DNA from: Roseiarcus sp963783175
GTDB taxonomy: Bacteria; Pseudomonadota; Alphaproteobacteria; Rhizobiales; Beijerinckiaceae
Direction: 5' to 3'
Assembly (NCBI GenBank): GCA_963783175.1
Contig: CAWANG010000007.1
Span: forward strand, 154,398-218,397
DNA: 64,000 nucleotides
Shown: piece by piece, positions 56,065 through 64,000 of the stretch
How the letters are laid out: each line of letters opens with the position of its first letter
Numbering within the stretch: the stretch's first letter is position 1
Notes under the pieces: generated by a model
Database searches by the model: none
Told to the model about the DNA's origin: nothing
The model's input: the letters and a program-made list of their open reading frames with translations, nothing else
Position numbers and translations under genes: made by a program

Positions 56065-57527
56065 CCGAGGCCGACGACAAGATCCGCTGCGACGCCTGCC
56101 CAGTGTTGTGTTACATCCGGCCCGGGATGTCCGGCGCGTGCGACCGCTACGCGAACCACGACGGCGAATTGGTGCGGGTCGATCCGCATGTGCTGCTTGA
56201 CCGAGCCGTCAGCGAAGGTAGCAAGGTGGTTCCGTTTGTTGGCGCGGAAGGCGCCTGGAGCGGCGACATCCTCAAAACCCCCGGCCCATTCGTCACCGCT
56301 GTCGGCGCCGGTACTACCTATCCAGACTACAAGCCCGCGCCCTTCATCGTGTCGTCCAAGGCCAATGGCGTCGATATGGTTACGGTGGTCACCGAGGGAA
56401 TCTACAGCTACTGTGGAGTGAAGCTCAAAATCGACACCGACCGCCATCTCGGCGCCGAATGCGCGACTGTGCGCGCTGAGGGCGAGCCGGTCGGCCATGT
56501 GACGACCGGCGAATACGGCTCGCAGATGCTCTCGCTCGGCGGCGTCAATCACCTCACCCACGGCGGCAAGAAGGAGGGCCGCGTCACTTGCGAGATCCTG
56601 CTGGATCTCTGCAATGGCAAGCCAGTCGAACTCGTGGTCGACGGCGGCGCGACCGTGATAGTGCAAGCCGGCAAGGCGCCGATCATCAACGGCAAGGTCG
56701 AGGAGCGCATGCGGGTCGGATGTGGCTCGGCGACGATCGGCATGTTCGCCAAGCAGTGGGGCGACAAGGTCGACGAAGTGGTCGTTGTCGACGACCACAT
56801 CACCGGGGTCCTGTCGGAGCATCAGGCGGGCAAGCTGCTTGGCATGCGCGATACCGGCATCAAGATGAAGGGGCGGCGTTCCACGCCAGGCCGCTATTTC
56901 CACGTCGCCGAGCCCGGAACCGGCTGGGGGGGAGCTAACGTTTCCGATCCGCTGGACATCGTCGCCGGCTTCAATCCCAAAGTGGCGCGGAGCGGCATGA
57001 CGATGCTGATGGTCTCGACCACCGGTGAGCAATACGCCTTCTATCGGCTGGACGAGCATTTGCGCCCCGTTCAGGCGGAGCTCCCCGAGATCCTGCGCCC
57101 GTCGGTCGAGCGCATCAGCGAGAATTGCGAGCGGGCGCTCTGCTCGGTGCTCTTCATGGCGGGCGCTGGAGGCTCGCTGCGCGCCGGCGTTACGGAGAAC
57201 CCGGTGCGGCTCACGCGCTCGGTGCGTCAGGCGCTGACGACGGTGACCGCCGGCGGCGCGCCGGTCACCGTCTGGCCCGGCGGCGGCATCACCTTCATGG
57301 TCGACGTCACGCTGATGCCGGAGAACTCCTTCGGCTATGTGCCGACGCCGGCTATCGTCGCGCCGATCGAATTTACCTTGCGCCTCGACGATTACGCCGC
57401 GCTCGGCGGCCATGTCGACGAGGTGCGGCCGCTCGACGAGGTTGTCGCGCAGCACGCCGAGCGACCGAACACCATCTTCGCAAGCGGCGCGGTGGCGCGC
57501 GTCGCGGGCGCGAGGCGCAAGGCATGA
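56061..57527 (+). CDS. 6-hydroxynicotinate reductase-like iron-sulphur protein
   Basis: 488 residues from GTG 56061, overlapping the previous stop. The N-terminal Cys motif CDACPVLCYIRPGMSGAC suggests an Fe-S cluster; further Cys occur in YSYCGVKLKI and GCGSATIGM. The overall sequence resembles proteins annotated as 6-hydroxynicotinate reductase, which convert 6-hydroxynicotinate to 1,4,5,6-tetrahydro-6-oxonicotinate (step known from Eubacterium barkeri and from Azorhizobium nicotinate catabolism). Gene order directly after a Mo hydroxylase fits that route. The specific activity is an inference from family name and context. Confidence 0.75.
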   Translation: MTEADDKIRCDACPVLCYIRPGMSGACDRYANHDGELVRVDPHVLLDRAVSEGSKVVPFVGAEGAWSGDILKTPGPFVTAVGAGTTYPDYKPAPFIVSSKANGVDMVTVVTEGIYSYCGVKLKIDTDRHLGAECATVRAEGEPVGHVTTGEYGSQMLSLGGVNHLTHGGKKEGRVTCEILLDLCNGKPVELVVDGGATVIVQAGKAPIINGKVEERMRVGCGSATIGMFAKQWGDKVDEVVVVDDHITGVLSEHQAGKLLGMRDTGIKMKGRRSTPGRYFHVAEPGTGWGGANVSDPLDIVAGFNPKVARSGMTMLMVSTTGEQYAFYRLDEHLRPVQAELPEILRPSVERISENCERALCSVLFMAGAGGSLRAGVTENPVRLTRSVRQALTTVTAGGAPVTVWPGGGITFMVDVTLMPENSFGYVPTPAIVAPIEFTLRLDDYAALGGHVDEVRPLDEVVAQHAERPNTIFASGAVARVAGARRKA

Positions 57528-58439
57528 GAGTACCGCCGCAAAGGCGACGTCTACCCGACGGCCGTCTGCATCTGCACGACGGACCGATCGACCTCATCAT
57601 TGAAGCCTTCGGCGAGACGAGCGCGGTCGAAGCGGCCTACATCGCGGCGTGGCGCCGCTTTGCGACGATCCTCGACGAGCTCTGCGCGGAGCTGCCTCTG
57701 CTGAGGGCGCAGCCGCGCGCCGGCGGCCCGGCCCCGCGGGGTCCGGTTGCGCGACGGATGGCGGCGGCGGTTGCGCCCTTCCTTGCGCGGCGCTTCATCA
57801 CCCCGATGGCCGCGGTCGCCGGCGCGGTGGCCGAAGAGGTCCTCGAGGCCATGGCGAGCGGACGGCGGCTCGCCCGCGCCTATGTCAACGACGGCGGCGA
57901 CATCGCGCTTCACCTTGGGCCAGGTGAGACGTTCTCAATCGGCATGGTCGATCGCCCGGACCGGCCGAACCTGTTCGGCCGCGCCACCATCGGCGCTGCC
58001 GACCGTGTGCGTGGCGTCGCGACGTCGGGCTGGCGAGGGCGCAGTTTCTCGCTTGGCGTCGCCGATGCGGTCACGGTCCTCGCGGCGTCGGCCGCGCGCG
58101 CCGACGCTGCGCGCGACGCTCATCGCCAACGCAGTGGACATTCCCGGCCATCCGGCGATAGAGCGCGCGCCGGCCCGCCACCTCGACCCTCAAAGCGATC
58201 TCGGCGATCGGCGCGTCACTATCGCCGTCGGGCCGCTGACGCCAGACGAAATCGAGCGCGCGCTCGCCTCCGGCGCGACCGAGGCTGAGCTTTGGCGTGG
58301 GGTTGGCCTCATTGAGGCGGCCGCGCTGCGCCTCGGCGAAAGGACGCGTCTTGTTGGCGTCGCCGGGTGCTCTTACGAGTTCGGCGCTGGCGCGGTCTTA
58401 CGTCGCAACGAAGCAAAGGTGCGTCATGCCGTCGGTTGA
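57524..58439 (+). pseudogene. UPF0280 family protein, frameshifted
   Basis: From ATG 57524 (ATGA overlap with the previous stop): MRVPPQRRRLPDGRLHLHDG, a core with RRFITPMAAVAGAVAEEVLEAM and AYVNDGGDIALHLG, then GVATSGWRGRSFSLGVADAV. A one-base change in the GCGCGCG run at about 58108-58116 shifts the frame. The rest, TLIANAVDIPGHPAIERAPA, then LDPQSDLGDRRVTIAVGPL, continues in the next frame to 58439. Corrected length about 304 residues, normal for the family (an ApbE-like fold by my recollection). Its biochemical role is unknown; the constant neighbourhood with AA_synth genes implies a step in the same pathway. Confidence 0.75.
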
Positions 58440-59010
58440 GCTTCGCAAACGCGTCATTTTGGTTGAGGAGATCTTCCACGAAGGCGGCCCGGTCGCGAAA
58501 GCCCCCTATCGCCGCGCCGCGATCCTTGCTGTCGTAAAGAACCCCTTCGCCGGCCGCTATGTCGAGGACATCGTCGGCTTTTCCGACGATCTGAAGCCGC
58601 TCGGCCTCGAGATGGCCAAATTGCTGATCGGCGCGCTCGGCGGCGATCCCAAGGCGATCCAGGGCTACGGCAAAGGCGCGATCGTCGGCGCGGCGGGGGA
58701 GATCGAACATGGCGCGCTGTGGCACGCGCCAGGCGGCTATGCGATGCGCGAGGCGCTCGGCGGCGCGATGGCGATCGTGCCGTCCGCCAAGAAGGTCAGC
58801 GGGCCAGGCGCACGTCTCGACGTGCCGATCACCCATATCAACGCGTCCTACGTGCGCAGCCATTTCGACGCCATCGAGGTCGGCGTCGCCGACGCCCCGC
58901 GCGCCGACGAGATGCTGCTCGCACTCGCGATGACAACCGGGCCGCGCGTGCACCATCGCGCCGGCGGGCTGGAAGCGTCCCAGATCAAGGGACTGGACGG
59001 GTTGAGATGA
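58426..59010 (+). CDS. AA_synth (PF06684) family protein, first of a tandem pair
   Basis: A 194-residue protein from ATG 58426, overlapping the end of the UPF0280 gene by 14 bases. Conserved blocks: RKRVILVEEIFHEGG, VVKNPFAGRYVED, YGKGAIVGAAGEIEHGA, SGPGARLDVPITHINASYVRSHFD and ASQIKGLDGLR at the C-terminus. Called amino acid synthesis family by tradition, but function is not established. Arrangement as two paralogues with Mo hydroxylase and reductase genes suggests a ring-opening or hydrolytic role; this is inference. Cytoplasmic, no signal peptide. Confidence 0.8.
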   Translation: MPSVELRKRVILVEEIFHEGGPVAKAPYRRAAILAVVKNPFAGRYVEDIVGFSDDLKPLGLEMAKLLIGALGGDPKAIQGYGKGAIVGAAGEIEHGALWHAPGGYAMREALGGAMAIVPSAKKVSGPGARLDVPITHINASYVRSHFDAIEVGVADAPRADEMLLALAMTTGPRVHHRAGGLEASQIKGLDGLR

Positions 59011-59591
59011 AGGCCAAGATTCGAAAGCTCGTGACTTTCGTTGAAGAGACCCGGGTCGAGATGGATCGTGCCGTTGAGCCGCCGACGCGGCGCGCCGCCG
59101 CCGTCGCGGTGATCGAAAATCCTTTCGCCGGCCGCTATGTCGAGGACCTCTCGCTGCTGATCGACGTCGGCGAGGAGCTCGGCGAGCTGCTCGCAGGGCG
59201 CGCAATTGCGGCTCTCGGTATCGAGGGACCGAGCGCCGAAAGCTACGGCAAGGCCGCGGCTGTCGGCGAGAACGGCGAGCTCGAACACGCCGCCGCGGTG
59301 CTGCACCCCAAGCTCGGCGCGCCGGTCCGCAAGGTCCTTGGCAAAGGCGCGGCGCTCATTCCCTCCTCCAAGAAGCGTGGCGGCCCCGGCGTCGCGCTCG
59401 ACGTGCCGCTCGGCCACAAGGACGCCGCCTTCGTACGCAGTCATTTCGACGGCATGGAGGTGCGGATCGGCGACGCCCCGCGCGCCAACGAGATCATGGT
59501 GGCGGTCGCCGTCACCGATTCCGGCCGCCCGCATCCGCGCATCGGCGGACTGGCCAAGGACGAGATCAAAGGGGTCGACGGACTGCGCTAG
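59007..59591 (+). CDS. AA_synth (PF06684) family protein, second of a tandem pair
   Basis: A 194-residue paralogue of the preceding product, start overlapping its stop (ATGA). Shared blocks NPFAGRYVEDL, YGKAAAVGENGELEHAA, GGPGVALDVPLGHKDAAFVRSHFD and DEIKGVDGLR. The two are of identical length yet clearly diverged, so they may form a hetero-oligomer or act on successive intermediates. A short gap (54 bp) separates it from the transporter genes. Confidence 0.8.
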   Translation: MKAKIRKLVTFVEETRVEMDRAVEPPTRRAAAVAVIENPFAGRYVEDLSLLIDVGEELGELLAGRAIAALGIEGPSAESYGKAAAVGENGELEHAAAVLHPKLGAPVRKVLGKGAALIPSSKKRGGPGVALDVPLGHKDAAFVRSHFDGMEVRIGDAPRANEIMVAVAVTDSGRPHPRIGGLAKDEIKGVDGLR

Positions 59592-59645
59592 CCTCGGCGA
59601 GCGCCTGAGGACGAGAATGAGAGCCTTCAATCAGGGATATCGAAC

Positions 59646-60851
59646 ATGAGAATGTTTTCGACGATCGTAGCAAGCGTCATCCTCACCGCCGCATTCGTCG
59701 GCGTCGGCCCAGCCATCGCCGACGACACGATCAAGATCGGCGAAATCAACTCCTACTCGGCGATCCCTTCTTTCACCGAGCCCTACCGCAAGGGCTGGCA
59801 GCTCGCGCTCGACGAGATCAACGCGGCGGGCGGCGTCGATGGCAAGAAGCTCGAGGTGATCAGCAAGGACGACGGCGGCAAGCCCGCGGACGCGGTCACC
59901 GCGGCCAACGAGCTCGTGGCGAGCGACGGCGTCGCAATGCTCGCGGGAACCTTCTTCTCCAACATCGGCCTCGCAGTGTCCGACTACGCCAAGCAGAAGA
60001 AGATCCTCTTCCTCGCTGCCGAGCCGCTTACCGACGCGATCACGCTTTCCAAGGGCAATCGCTATACGTTCCGCTTGCGGCCGGGCACCTACGAGCAGGC
60101 CGCGATGCTGGCCGACGAGGCCGCCAAGCTGCCGGCGAAGAAATGGGCGACGATCGCGCCGAACTACGAATACGGCCAGTCTGCAGTCGCCGACTTCAAA
60201 AAGCTGCTCTCCGCCAAACGCCCCGACATCGAGTGGGTTGGCGAACAATGGCCGCCGCAGGGCAAGATCGACGCCGGCGCGGTCGCAGAGGCGATCGCCA
60301 AGACCGAGCCCGACGCGATCTTCAACGTCACCTTCGGGGCGGACCTCGTCAAGCTCGTGCGCGAGGGCGAGACGCGCGGCCTCTTTAAGGACCGCGCGGT
60401 CGTCAGCCTGCTCGCCGGCGAGCCGGAATATCTCGATCCGCTCAAGGATGAGACGCCGGAAGGATGGATTGTCACCGGCTACCCCTGGAACGCCGTTTCG
60501 ATCCCCGACCACGCCGCCTTCCTCAAGGCTTACCAGGCCAAATACAACGACTATCCGCGGCTGGGCTCGGTAGTCGGTTACGCGATGCTCAAAAGCGCTG
60601 CGGCGATCCTCGCCAAAGCCCATTCGACCGACAGCGAGAAGCTTGTCGACGCCGCCGAGGGCATCGGCGTCGAGACGCCGTTCGGGCCAATCACATTCCG
60701 AGCGATCGACCATCAATCGACGCTCGGCGCCTTCGTCGGCAAAACCGCGCTTAAGGACGGCAAGGGCGTCATGGTTGACGTGACCTACCGCGACGGGGCC
60801 GCCTATCTACCCTCCGACGCGGAGGTCAAGGCTCAGCGCCCACAGAACTGA
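59646..60851 (+). CDS. ABC transporter substrate-binding protein (Liv/peripla_BP_6 type)
   Basis: 401 residues with a signal peptide (MRMFSTIVASVILTAAFVGVGPAIA). The mature part begins DDTIKIGEINSYSAIPSFTE and has the two-lobed LivJ fold: YRKGWQLALDEINAAGGVDG, DGGKPADAVTAANELV, and PNYEYGQSAVADFKKLL. It binds the transported ligand in the periplasm; in this operon the ligand is probably an N-heterocyclic acid such as nicotinate rather than branched-chain amino acids, but binding residues cannot be read off. Followed by fused permease and ATPase genes. Confidence 0.88.
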   Translation: MRMFSTIVASVILTAAFVGVGPAIADDTIKIGEINSYSAIPSFTEPYRKGWQLALDEINAAGGVDGKKLEVISKDDGGKPADAVTAANELVASDGVAMLAGTFFSNIGLAVSDYAKQKKILFLAAEPLTDAITLSKGNRYTFRLRPGTYEQAAMLADEAAKLPAKKWATIAPNYEYGQSAVADFKKLLSAKRPDIEWVGEQWPPQGKIDAGAVAEAIAKTEPDAIFNVTFGADLVKLVREGETRGLFKDRAVVSLLAGEPEYLDPLKDETPEGWIVTGYPWNAVSIPDHAAFLKAYQAKYNDYPRLGSVVGYAMLKSAAAILAKAHSTDSEKLVDAAEGIGVETPFGPITFRAIDHQSTLGAFVGKTALKDGKGVMVDVTYRDGAAYLPSDAEVKAQRPQN

Positions 60852-60924
60852 TCGCTCGCCGGGAGGCTGCCTGAGGCCGCAGGCTCCGCCTCCCAATAGA
60901 TCCCTCCCGCGGCGGCGCGCGACC

Positions 60925-62787
60925 TTGAGCTTCTATTTTGTTCAGTTCGTCACGGGGCTCTCGAGCGCCTGCTCGCTGTTTCTCGTCGCTTCCGGACTCT
61001 CGATCATCTTCGGCGTCACCCGCGTCGTCAATTTCGCGCATGGCGCCTTCTACATGTTGGGCGCCTATATCGGGTACACGCTGACCGAACGGCTGAGCGG
61101 CGTGATCGGCTTCTGGGGCGCGATCGTAGTCGGCGCGCTAGCCGTCGCCGCGATAGGCACGCTCGTCGAAATGTTTCTGCTGCGCCGCATCTACAACGCA
61201 CCGGAACTGTTTCAGTTGCTCGCCACCTTCGGCGTCACGCTCGTCGTTGAGGATCTCGCGCTCTTGATCTGGGGGCCGAGCGAACTGCTCGGTCCGCGCG
61301 CGCCTGGCTTCAAGGGCGCAATCGATCTCTTCGGCCAGCCCTTTCCGACTTACGACCTGCTGCTGATCGCGCTCGCTCCTCTCGTCCTCGCGTTCTTATG
61401 GGTGCTCTTTCGCCGCACGACCTGGGGTGTCCTGGTGCGCGCAGCGACTCAGGACCGCGAGATGGTGGCTGCGCTCGGCGTCAACCAGAAGTGGCTGTTC
61501 ACAAGCGTCTTTGCGCTCGGCGCCTTTCTCGCCGGCCTTGGCGGGGCGCTCGAGTTGCCGCGAGAGGCCGCTAACCACACGATGGATCTGCAGGTGATTA
61601 CCGAGGCGCTGGTCGTCGTCGTGATCGGCGGTCTCGGCAGCGTGCCTGGCACCTTCCTCGCCGCGATCATCGTCTCTGAGCTCAACGCCTTCGGCATCCT
61701 CGTCTTCCCCAAGATCTCGATCGTCCTCGTCTTCCTGGTCATGGCGATTGTGCTCATCGTGCGCCCATGGGGACTGCTCGGGCGCGCGGAGGCGGCCGCG
61801 CGTGCGGCGAGCGGCGCGGTCGTTTCCCGCTGGCGCCCGTTTGGCGCGCAAGGCCGGGTCGCCATTCTTATCGCCCTCGGAGCCGCAGCGCTTCTTCCGC
61901 TCGTCGCGGGCAATTATCTCATCGGCGTCGTGACGGAAGTGCTCATCTTCATGCTCTACGCGGCGAGCCTTCAGTTTCTGCTCGCGGGCGGCGGCCTCGT
62001 CTCCTTTGGACACGCAGCCTATTTCGGTCTCGGCTCTTATGGTGCGGCGATCGGGCTCAAGGCGTTCGGGCTCGGCATGGAGACCGCGATCCCCGCCGGG
62101 ATCCTTCTCGGACTCGCTGGCGCGCTCGTCTTCGGCTGGTTCTGCGTGCGCCTCTCCGGCGTCTATTTCGCCATGCTGACCCTTGCCTTCGCCCAGATCG
62201 CCTGGTCGATCGCCTATCAATGGACCGAAGTCACGGGCGGCGACAACGGCATCATCGGCGTCTGGCCGAGCGCCTGGGCGGCCTCGCCCGCGCGCTTCTA
62301 CTGGCTCACGCTCGCGCTGAGCGCGGGCGGCGTCGCACTGCTGCGCGCGATCACCTTCTCGCCGTTCGGCTATGCGTTGCGGGCCTTACGCAATTCCACC
62401 TTGCGCGCGGAGACGATCGGCATCGAGCGGCGGCGGGTGCAATGGATAGGTTTCGTAATCGCCGGCGCTTTCGCGGCGCTGGCGGGGGCGCTCTACGCCT
62501 TTCTCAAGGGCAGCGTGTTTCCGGACAACATCTCGATTTCGCTGTCGATCGACGGGCTCGTTATGGTCCTGCTCGGCGGTGTCGGAACGGTGTCGGGCGG
62601 CGTCGTGGGCGCGGCGATCTACCGGTCGCTGTCGATCTGGGTGATCAGCCACACCGACTATTCCAAGCTCGTGCTCGGCGCCCTCATCATCCTGCTGGTT
62701 GTGCTGTTCCCTCAGGGCCTCGTCGGTGCGTTCGAAACGTGGCGAAGCTCGCGGGCGCCGGCTCGCCTCCTTGGCGAAAGCCTATGA
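60925..62787 (+). CDS. Fused ABC transporter permease (LivH-LivM type)
   Basis: 620 residues read from TTG 60925. The N-terminal half (1-290) is LivH-like (FVTGLSSACSLFLVASGLSI, VVNFAHGAFYMLGAY, VVVIGGLGSVPGTFLAAIIV); the C-terminal half (about 305-615) is LivM-like (LLAGGGLVSFGHAAYFGLGSY, GVYFAMLTLAFAQIAWSI, VVLFPQGLVG). About 17 membrane segments. In E. coli these are two genes; the single-chain form is known in alphaproteobacteria. No frameshift is seen. The stop overlaps the livG start (ATGA). Confidence 0.9.
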   Translation: MSFYFVQFVTGLSSACSLFLVASGLSIIFGVTRVVNFAHGAFYMLGAYIGYTLTERLSGVIGFWGAIVVGALAVAAIGTLVEMFLLRRIYNAPELFQLLATFGVTLVVEDLALLIWGPSELLGPRAPGFKGAIDLFGQPFPTYDLLLIALAPLVLAFLWVLFRRTTWGVLVRAATQDREMVAALGVNQKWLFTSVFALGAFLAGLGGALELPREAANHTMDLQVITEALVVVVIGGLGSVPGTFLAAIIVSELNAFGILVFPKISIVLVFLVMAIVLIVRPWGLLGRAEAAARAASGAVVSRWRPFGAQGRVAILIALGAAALLPLVAGNYLIGVVTEVLIFMLYAASLQFLLAGGGLVSFGHAAYFGLGSYGAAIGLKAFGLGMETAIPAGILLGLAGALVFGWFCVRLSGVYFAMLTLAFAQIAWSIAYQWTEVTGGDNGIIGVWPSAWAASPARFYWLTLALSAGGVALLRAITFSPFGYALRALRNSTLRAETIGIERRRVQWIGFVIAGAFAALAGALYAFLKGSVFPDNISISLSIDGLVMVLLGGVGTVSGGVVGAAIYRSLSIWVISHTDYSKLVLGALIILLVVLFPQGLVGAFETWRSSRAPARLLGESL

Positions 62788-63542
62788 GCATTCTCGTCGT
62801 AGAGGAGCTCGGCAAGTCCTATTCCGGCTTCCAGGCGGTCCGGAACGTGAGCTTCGCGCTCGAAGCGGGCGAGATGCTTGCGCTTATCGGGCCGAACGGC
62901 GCGGGCAAGAGCACCTGCTTCACCATGATCGACGGCCAGCTCACGCCGACGACCGGCCGGATCGCGATCTTCGGCAAGAGTACCGCCGGCATGACGCCCG
63001 GGGACATCTGGCGCCTCGGCGTCGGACGGACGTTCCAGGTCGCCGCGACCTTCGCCTCGATGACGGTCGCGGAGAATGTGCAGATGGCGCTCATCTCACA
63101 TCATACGCGGCGCTGGCTGGCGCTCCGCTGGGCAGCGCGCTACCATGTCGCAGACGCAGAGCGCCTGCTCGATCTCGTTGGCATGGCCGACCAGGCGCAA
63201 CGCAGCTGCGGTGAGCTCGCCTATGGCGACCTGAAGCGGCTGAGCTCGCCATAGCGCTGGCCAACGATCCCAAGCTCTTGCTGATGGACGAGCCGGCGGC
63301 GGCATGCGCCGCGGGAGCGCCATGCGCTGATGGACCTCACAGTTCGCATCGCCCGCGAACGCACAATCGGCGTCCTCTTTACCGAGCACGACATGGACGT
63401 GGTGTTTGGTCACGCGGATCGGGTGCTCGTGTTCAACCGAGGGACGCTGATCGCCAAGGGCGCGCCCGCCGCGGTGCGCGCCAACCTGGAGGTTCAGGCG
63501 GTCTATCTCGGCGCGGGCTCGCTCTATGGGGCCAATACGTGA
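62784..63542 (+). pseudogene. livG: ABC transporter ATP-binding protein (LivG type), three one-base deletions
   Basis: From ATG 62784: MSILVVEELGKSYSGFQAVR, Walker A GPNGAGKST, Q-loop VGRTFQVAATF. The signature region CGELAYGDLKRL ends where a base is lost at about 63242. Two more single losses at about 63300 and 63306 interrupt LLLMDEPAAGM and APRERHA. After these the frame is clean through IGVLFTEHDMDVVFGHADRV to the stop at 63542. Three deletions in 65 bp while every surrounding codon stays conserved suggests sequence errors rather than decay. With corrections the protein is about 253 residues. Confidence 0.85.
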
Positions 63543-64000
63543 ACGCCGCCAAGCTCTCGGTCGCAGAGCTCGACGCCGCCTACGGCCAAGCGCAGGTGTT
63601 GTTCGACGTCTCGCTAGAGGTCAGGGCTGGTGAAGCAGTCGCGCTGCTTGGCCGCAACGGGGCGGGGAAGTCGACAACGTTATCGCGATCCTCGGGCTGA
63701 TCGCCCGCCGCGGCGGGAGGATCGTCTTCGACGGCGAGGACATTTCGAAGCGTCCGGCTTACGAGATCGTCGGGCGCGGCCTCGGGTATGTGCCGGAGGA
63801 CCGTCGTATCTTCTCCGATCTGACGGTCGAGGAAAATCTGCAAGTCGGCCGGCGGCCGGCCGCGCCGTAACGCTCCGACCTGGACGCCCGAGCGGCTATT
63901 CGCCATCTTTCCGAACTTGCGCGAGTTGCGTGGACGTGCCGGGGCGCGCATCTCGGGTGGCGAGCAGCAGATGCTCACCATCGCGCGCACGCTGATGGGC
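63539..64000 (+). pseudogene. livF: ABC transporter ATP-binding protein (LivF type), frameshifted and cut by the right edge
   Basis: The start is GTG 63539 overlapping the livG stop. It reads VNAAKLSVAELDAAYGQAQV, Walker A GRNGAGKSTT, then a lost base near 63681 shifts it to ILGLIARRGGRIVFDGEDIS and YVPEDRRIFSDLTVEENLQV. A second shift near 63868 leads to RNAPTWTPERLFAIFPNLRE and the ABC signature ISGGEQQMLTIARTLMG at the window edge. Together with the livG deletions this is the densest cluster of indels in the window. The C-terminal part, including Walker B, lies outside. Confidence 0.8.

Noticed and set aside
55974..57455. A 493-codon open frame on the minus strand opposite the hydroxynicotinate reductase gene
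   Set aside because: It is antisense to a well-conserved protein, rich in His/Arg/Asp as expected from the mirror of GC-rich codons, and has no recognisable motif or ribosome-binding site.

Overview
The window is about 64 kb of GC-rich DNA from an alphaproteobacterium, most likely of the order Hyphomicrobiales (Rhizobiales). The evidence is the conserved order tig-clpP-clpX-lon-hupB followed by tRNA-Val and tRNA-Asp, several small hypothetical proteins of a kind I associate with Bradyrhizobium/Beijerinckiaceae-like genomes, and alphaproteobacterial-type RpoH promoter matches. No ribosomal RNA is present, so the genus cannot be fixed.

Layout. 1-4.9 kb: the left-running end of a prophage or GTA-like packaging module (portal, holin-like protein, two small proteins, large terminase split by a one-base frameshift, putative small terminase). 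5.4-8.5 kb: a CorA-type Mg transporter between two copies of an intergenic repeat, and a Tat-exported cupredoxin protein lacking most copper ligands. 8.5-15.7 kb: core chromosome with tRNA-Leu, trigger factor, ClpP, ClpX, Lon and HU. 15.86-34.46 kb: an integrated element of about 18.6 kb bounded by a 42-bp repeat of the 5' half of tRNA-Val. It carries a tyrosine integrase, an excisionase-like gene, AT-rich secreted or membrane proteins, an abortive-infection (Abi_C) gene broken by an IS3 element, a serine recombinase, and a module with a DUF5681 protein, an AAA ATPase and an AlpA-like regulator that recalls a phage satellite. 34.4-35.4 kb: chromosomal remnant with intact tRNA-Val, a ClpP-like exported protein and tRNA-Asp.

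35.4-48 kb is a mobile-element graveyard: an integrase next to tRNA-Asp, nested IS6 elements, an internally deleted group II intron, a second IS3 copy inside another recombinase gene, a damaged ClC antiporter, two unrelated IS1182-type elements, an SDR and a PhzF-like enzyme. 48.5-51.9 kb holds a class III nucleotide cyclase that has lost a metal-binding Asp, and two transglutaminase-like genes. 52.4-64 kb is one tightly coupled operon: molybdenum hydroxylase (FAD subunit plus fused FeS/Mo subunit), 6-hydroxynicotinate reductase-like protein, UPF0280, two tandem AA_synth proteins and a Liv-type ABC transporter. The best reading is uptake and hydroxylation/reduction of nicotinate or a related N-heterocycle.

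A recurrent theme is single-base frameshifts, mostly missing bases in G/C runs, in otherwise well conserved genes (terL, integrases, AAA ATPase, alpA, clc, transglutaminases, UPF0280, livG, livF). Core genes at 8.7-15.7 kb are intact. Either the accessory part is decaying or the assembly has uncorrected indels. The livG/livF cluster of errors favours the latter at the right end.
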